A stretch of 64,000 nt of DNA from CAYULW01 sp964445815 (GTDB lineage: Bacteria; Bacteroidota; Bacteroidia; Flavobacteriales_E; Vicingaceae): NCBI GenBank assembly GCA_964445815.1, contig CAYULW010000003.1, positions 496,001 to 560,000 of the forward strand, read 5' to 3'. A program made the translations under genes and the position numbers. Positions 61,018 through 64,000 of this stretch are shown here, piece after piece (position 1 is the stretch's first letter; each line of letters starts with the position of its first letter). Below the pieces are notes generated by a model, which was not told the origin of the DNA, made no database searches, and was given only the letters and a program-made list of their open reading frames with translations.

Positions 61018-62559
61018 ATGAAAACTATCTTTTTAATTGCGTCATTAGCTTTAACAACAACTGTCTTTTCTCAAATCTGTCCAAAAAATTATGAGATACA
61101 TGTAGAAACAACTTTTGAAACCCTTAATCAATCTGATGGAGAGATTGAGGTCACTTATTTTTCTGGAGGTACATCACCTTATACCTATGATTGGAGCACC
61201 GGAGGGAGTTCAAGTACGATCAGTAATTTAAGTGCAGGAATTTATACCGCTACTGTAACGGATGCGAATTCATGCATGTACACCTTCTGTACTTTTATTA
61301 ATAGAGACAGCCTACCTTGTCAATCTACATTAATGTATGATCCTTGTGGTGATACTATTCCAATTAATTATCAGTTTTGGACTAGAAAACAGCCATCACA
61401 AACGGGCGTGGTAGTAGAATTGTACGATGAAAATGGGGATTTAGTTACAAGAGAGGTTATAACGACTTTCACAGCTACAGGGTTTTACTTTTTCTTAACG
61501 GATAGTATGTATTACAATGAAACATATGGGATTGTTACTAAAGGAATTTTTAATACTGGTTCAGGGACTGACACTTCAGAATTTTGCGGCGATACTTGCA
61601 TGTTTACCATTGAGGATTTTAGATGTGAAAATCCATGGGTAGGCAGTTATTGCGATGATACGGTTGCAATTGCAAATCAATTCTCAGTTCAAGCTCATCC
61701 ACACATGACCGGTGTACTTGTGCAAGTCTATGATAACAGTAATAGTCTTGTAAGTACAGTGACAAGAACAAATAAAAGTGGTGGAGCATTTATATTTAGT
61801 ATTCCAAATGAAATCTACTATGACAGTACATTTAGTATAATCACGAGTGGAATTTATAATCCAGGGGACACTTCCGGTTTTTGTGGAGATACCTGTACGT
61901 TTACTGTAGATGGATTACCAGAAGATTATGCTTGGGTAAGTAATTCATGTCAAGATACAGTTAATACAATTCATCAGTTTTGGGTTCAAAGACATTTTCA
62001 TCAGGTCGGTGCCATTGTTGAAATTTATGCAGCAGATTGCAGCACTTTAGTGGCGACCGTGACAACTGAGAATCAAACAGGAACCGGCTTTTGGCTTTCA
62101 ATGAATGGAATAGCCGGAGTGACGGTTGATGATGATTATTGTATTGTTGCTCGAGGGTATTTCCAAGATATATATCCGGGAACCGAAAATCCTGATACAG
62201 CTTTAGTAGGTGGTGATACCTGTACCTTTCATCTGACGGATCCGGGAGCATTTATAAAGAATGATGGAGGCTATACTGGGCGTAACTCAAGATTTAGTTC
62301 ATCAAATAGTATTGGAGTATTTCCTAATCCGGCCAAGGATCAATTGAACATTACGAATTTACCATTCTCAAATTCAGAGACTCAAGAAATAGAAATCAGA
62401 GTTCTCGATCTTAAGGGAGCTGTGATAAAAAGAATCTTTAGGCCAAATGATTCGAAAGTTAGCTTAAATGTTAAAGATTTAATTGATGGTGTTTATGTAG
62501 TTCAGGTTCTACAAAACGGAGTTTTGTTTGATGAATCTAAAGTAACTTTAATTGATTAG
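61018..62559 (+). CDS. Secreted SprB-repeat/Cys-rich repeat protein with T9SS sorting domain
   Basis: 513 residues with a signal peptide (IFLIASLALTTTVFSQ). A single SprB-type repeat (about residues 25-95, LNQSDGEIEVTYFSGGTSPYTYDWSTGGSSSTISNLSAGIYTATVTDANSC) comes first. Three ~100-residue repeats start near residues 100, 203 and 302. Each carries a C...DT...IxxQFxxxxxxxxxGxxVxxY pattern and ends with GDTC(M/T)FT(I/V), so paired disulfides are likely. A T9SS type A domain closes the protein (VFPNPAKDQLNITN...LIDGVYVVQVLQNG). Surface display or release by T9SS is inferred. It is convergent with gapdh across a terminator. Confidence 0.88.
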   Translation: MKTIFLIASLALTTTVFSQICPKNYEIHVETTFETLNQSDGEIEVTYFSGGTSPYTYDWSTGGSSSTISNLSAGIYTATVTDANSCMYTFCTFINRDSLPCQSTLMYDPCGDTIPINYQFWTRKQPSQTGVVVELYDENGDLVTREVITTFTATGFYFFLTDSMYYNETYGIVTKGIFNTGSGTDTSEFCGDTCMFTIEDFRCENPWVGSYCDDTVAIANQFSVQAHPHMTGVLVQVYDNSNSLVSTVTRTNKSGGAFIFSIPNEIYYDSTFSIITSGIYNPGDTSGFCGDTCTFTVDGLPEDYAWVSNSCQDTVNTIHQFWVQRHFHQVGAIVEIYAADCSTLVATVTTENQTGTGFWLSMNGIAGVTVDDDYCIVARGYFQDIYPGTENPDTALVGGDTCTFHLTDPGAFIKNDGGYTGRNSRFSSSNSIGVFPNPAKDQLNITNLPFSNSETQEIEIRVLDLKGAVIKRIFRPNDSKVSLNVKDLIDGVYVVQVLQNGVLFDESKVTLID

Positions 62560-62573
62560 TAGGGGGACAATAA

Positions 62574-62605
62574 TAAAAAAGGGGGCATTTATGCCCCCTT
62601 TTTTA
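62574..62605. terminator. Bidirectional terminator between the T9SS gene and gapdh
   Basis: GGGGGCAT (62581-62588) and ATGCCCCC (62591-62598) form a strong 8-bp GC-rich stem with a TT loop, flanked by A6 and T6. It can serve both converging genes. Confidence 0.95.
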
Positions 62606-62638
62606 TTATACCTAAATGCTATTATCAGGTCATTATTA

Positions 62639-64000
62639 TTAATAATAAATCAACCTTCTCACTTGTGCCACGTACTTGGCTAAGCGAATCACCTGTTTAG
62701 TATAACCAAACTCATTGTCATACCAAACGTATAGTACGATGTTCTTTTTATCGTTAGATACAATTGTGGCAGGTGCATCATAAACAGAACAACAAGTATT
62801 GCCGATAATGTCACTTGAAACGGCTTCAGCATCAGTCGAGTAAAAAATCTGATTAACCAAGTCACCATTCAAAGCTGCCTGTCTCATTAAAGCGTTTAAA
62901 TCTTCTACACTGGTTTCTTTTTTTACAGTAAGATTCATGATGGCCAATGAACCGTTTGGCGTAGGAACGCGCACGGCATTTGCAGTCAATTTATCTTGCA
63001 AACTCGGTATCACTTTAGTGACCGCTTTTCCTGCTCCTGTTTCAGTAATGACCATATTAATTGCCGCAGAACGCCCTCTTCTGGTTTTTTTGTGCATATT
63101 ATCCAATAGATTTTGGTCATTGGTATAAGCATGTACCGTTTCAATGTGACCTTTCTCAACACCCAAATGATCTTCTATTACCTTGAGTGGAGGAACGATG
63201 GCATTTGTTGTACAAGAAGCGGCAGAAATGATTTTATCATTCTCAAGACTAACATCTGTCTTATGATTTACACCATAAACAATGTTTGGAATCTCTTTGC
63301 CCGGTGCAGTTAAAATGACTTTCTCAACACCTTTGGCTTGAAGGTGTCTGCTTAATGCTGCACGATCTTTAAAAACCCCTGTATTGTCAATGAGCAAGGC
63401 ATTGTTAATGCCATATGAAGTATAGTCAATGTCTTCGGGTTGTTGAGCTTGAATCAAATGAACTACTTGACCATTGATCGTCATGGTCTTATTCTGCGTA
63501 TCTACAGTTACTGTACCTTTAAAAGCACCATGAACAGAATCATTTCTCAATAAAGCACCTCTTTTTTCCATGGCCGTGGCATCATCACCTCGTGTCACAA
63601 TTGCTCTTAGCCTCAATTGTTGACCTTTTCCTGCTTGTTTTATCAGCTCTCTTGCAGCGATTCTTCCTATACGCCCAAAACCGTATAGAATGACATCTTT
63701 AGGTTCAAGCTGAGTGTTTCCTGCATTGATGATCTTGCCTAACTTCTCTTCTATGAAAGATTGCTTTGAGTCATGTTTAGATCCTTCAGATTTGTATTCC
63801 GCGGCCAGTTTACCAATATCAATTTTTGAAGGAGGTAAATTACTTTCCAGTATCAATTTTGCAATTTCTGCGGTATCATGAATACTAATACTTGCATTGG
63901 TGAAATTTTGAGCATTGTGGTGTAGCTTCAAAATTTCAGAAACACTTAAATCAATCAAGTGGTGTCTAAAGAGGACCAATTCAACAGCATTATTATAAAG
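62639..64000 (-). CDS. gapdh: Glyceraldehyde-3-phosphate dehydrogenase, long Bacteroidetes type (5' end outside window)
   Basis: The frame stays open to base 64000 (LYNNAVELVLFRHHLID...), so the true start lies outside the window. The internal TTG at 63979 is not the start. A ~95-residue helical N-terminal extension is typical of the ~480-residue GAPDH of Bacteroidetes. The NAD-binding YGFGRIGRIAARELIKQ follows. The catalytic Cys is in SAASCTTNAIVPPLKV, with HAYTNDQNLLDN and RRGRSAAINMV next. WYDNEFGYTKQVIRLAKYV ends the protein. It performs the NAD-dependent oxidation of glyceraldehyde-3-phosphate, or the reverse in gluconeogenesis. Whether glycolytic or anabolic cannot be told. Confidence 0.95.
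   Translation of the reverse strand, partial: LYNNAVELVLFRHHLIDLSVSEILKLHHNAQNFTNASISIHDTAEIAKLILESNLPPSKIDIGKLAAEYKSEGSKHDSKQSFIEEKLGKIINAGNTQLEPKDVILYGFGRIGRIAARELIKQAGKGQQLRLRAIVTRGDDATAMEKRGALLRNDSVHGAFKGTVTVDTQNKTMTINGQVVHLIQAQQPEDIDYTSYGINNALLIDNTGVFKDRAALSRHLQAKGVEKVILTAPGKEIPNIVYGVNHKTDVSLENDKIISAASCTTNAIVPPLKVIEDHLGVEKGHIETVHAYTNDQNLLDNMHKKTRRGRSAAINMVITETGAGKAVTKVIPSLQDKLTANAVRVPTPNGSLAIMNLTVKKETSVEDLNALMRQAALNGDLVNQIFYSTDAEAVSSDIIGNTCCSVYDAPATIVSNDKKNIVLYVWYDNEFGYTKQVIRLAKYVAQVRRLIYY

Noticed and set aside
1..64000. Search for insertion sequences, integrases, toxin-antitoxin pairs and CRISPR arrays
   Set aside because: I found no transposase or integrase motif, no short regularly spaced repeats, and no convincing toxin-antitoxin pair in the window.

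Overview
The window is chromosomal DNA from a Bacteroidetes (Bacteroidota), probably a marine or freshwater Flavobacteriia- or Cryomorphaceae-like bacterium. The signs are AT-rich DNA, no strong Shine-Dalgarno sites, many secreted proteins with type IX secretion (T9SS, Por) C-terminal sorting domains, SprB-type repeats, the long N-extended GAPDH of this phylum, an Mpl-type Mur ligase and a Rho gene. No plasmid or phage backbone is visible. Both window ends cut genes: rho at the left and gapdh at the right.

Layout. 1-9.4 kb: housekeeping and small metabolic genes (rho, DUF4199-like, Mpl-like ligase, GAF protein, GNAT, MscS, DUF4287/DUF5655 protein, a GNAT fragment). 5.7-18.9 kb: secreted proteins, including a 1665-residue PhoX/DUF839 protein with triplicated modules, followed by an LRR protein and a di-heme cytochrome c peroxidase. 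19.1-21.7 kb: an arsenic resistance operon (ArsR, DUF6428, arsenate reductase-like, ACR3). 21.9-29.0 kb: a T9SS protein, tRNA-Leu(GAG), two unknown secreted or anchored proteins, a membrane protein with a histidine kinase and NarL-type regulator, and a divergent SpoIIE-type phosphatase.

29.1-33.2 kb is the most striking part: a compact RiPP cluster resembling class V lanthipeptide systems. A 109-residue precursor with essentially no leader carries four identical 13-residue cores, each with three Cys and two Thr. A strong hairpin terminator follows, then an APH-like kinase, a HopA1-like phospho-lyase and a LanC cyclase with all zinc and catalytic residues, overlapping or 3 nt apart. Inferred logic: Ser/Thr are phosphorylated, phosphate is eliminated to Dha/Dhb, and Cys add to give thioether rings. 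No dedicated protease or transporter is seen next to it.

33.3-42.7 kb: a frameshifted chimeric pseudogene, a sortilin/BNR-repeat exoprotein, a transmembrane propeller-LytTR one-component regulator with a G9 tract, a T9SS protein, a perfect 28-bp-arm inverted repeat, and a duplicated 3' fragment of the sortilin-like gene. 42.5-46.8 kb is an accessory strip ending at tRNA-Lys(UUU), punctuated by decayed tRNA-3'-end-like sequences. It includes an orphan C-terminal domain of a contractile-injection-system tape-measure-type protein, DUF4386, Crp/Fnr, MarC and DUF3124 genes.

46.9-55.2 kb: core metabolism (GNAT-like, SDR, shikimate kinase, phosphoribosyltransferase, TPMT-like and RlmD-like methyltransferases, TPR membrane protein, ornithine aminotransferase). 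55.3-62.6 kb: a secreted T9SS protein in an operon with two S74-chaperone tail-fiber-like proteins, then a SprB-repeat T9SS protein, ending at gapdh. All functions are read from sequence motifs and family knowledge; no searches were run.
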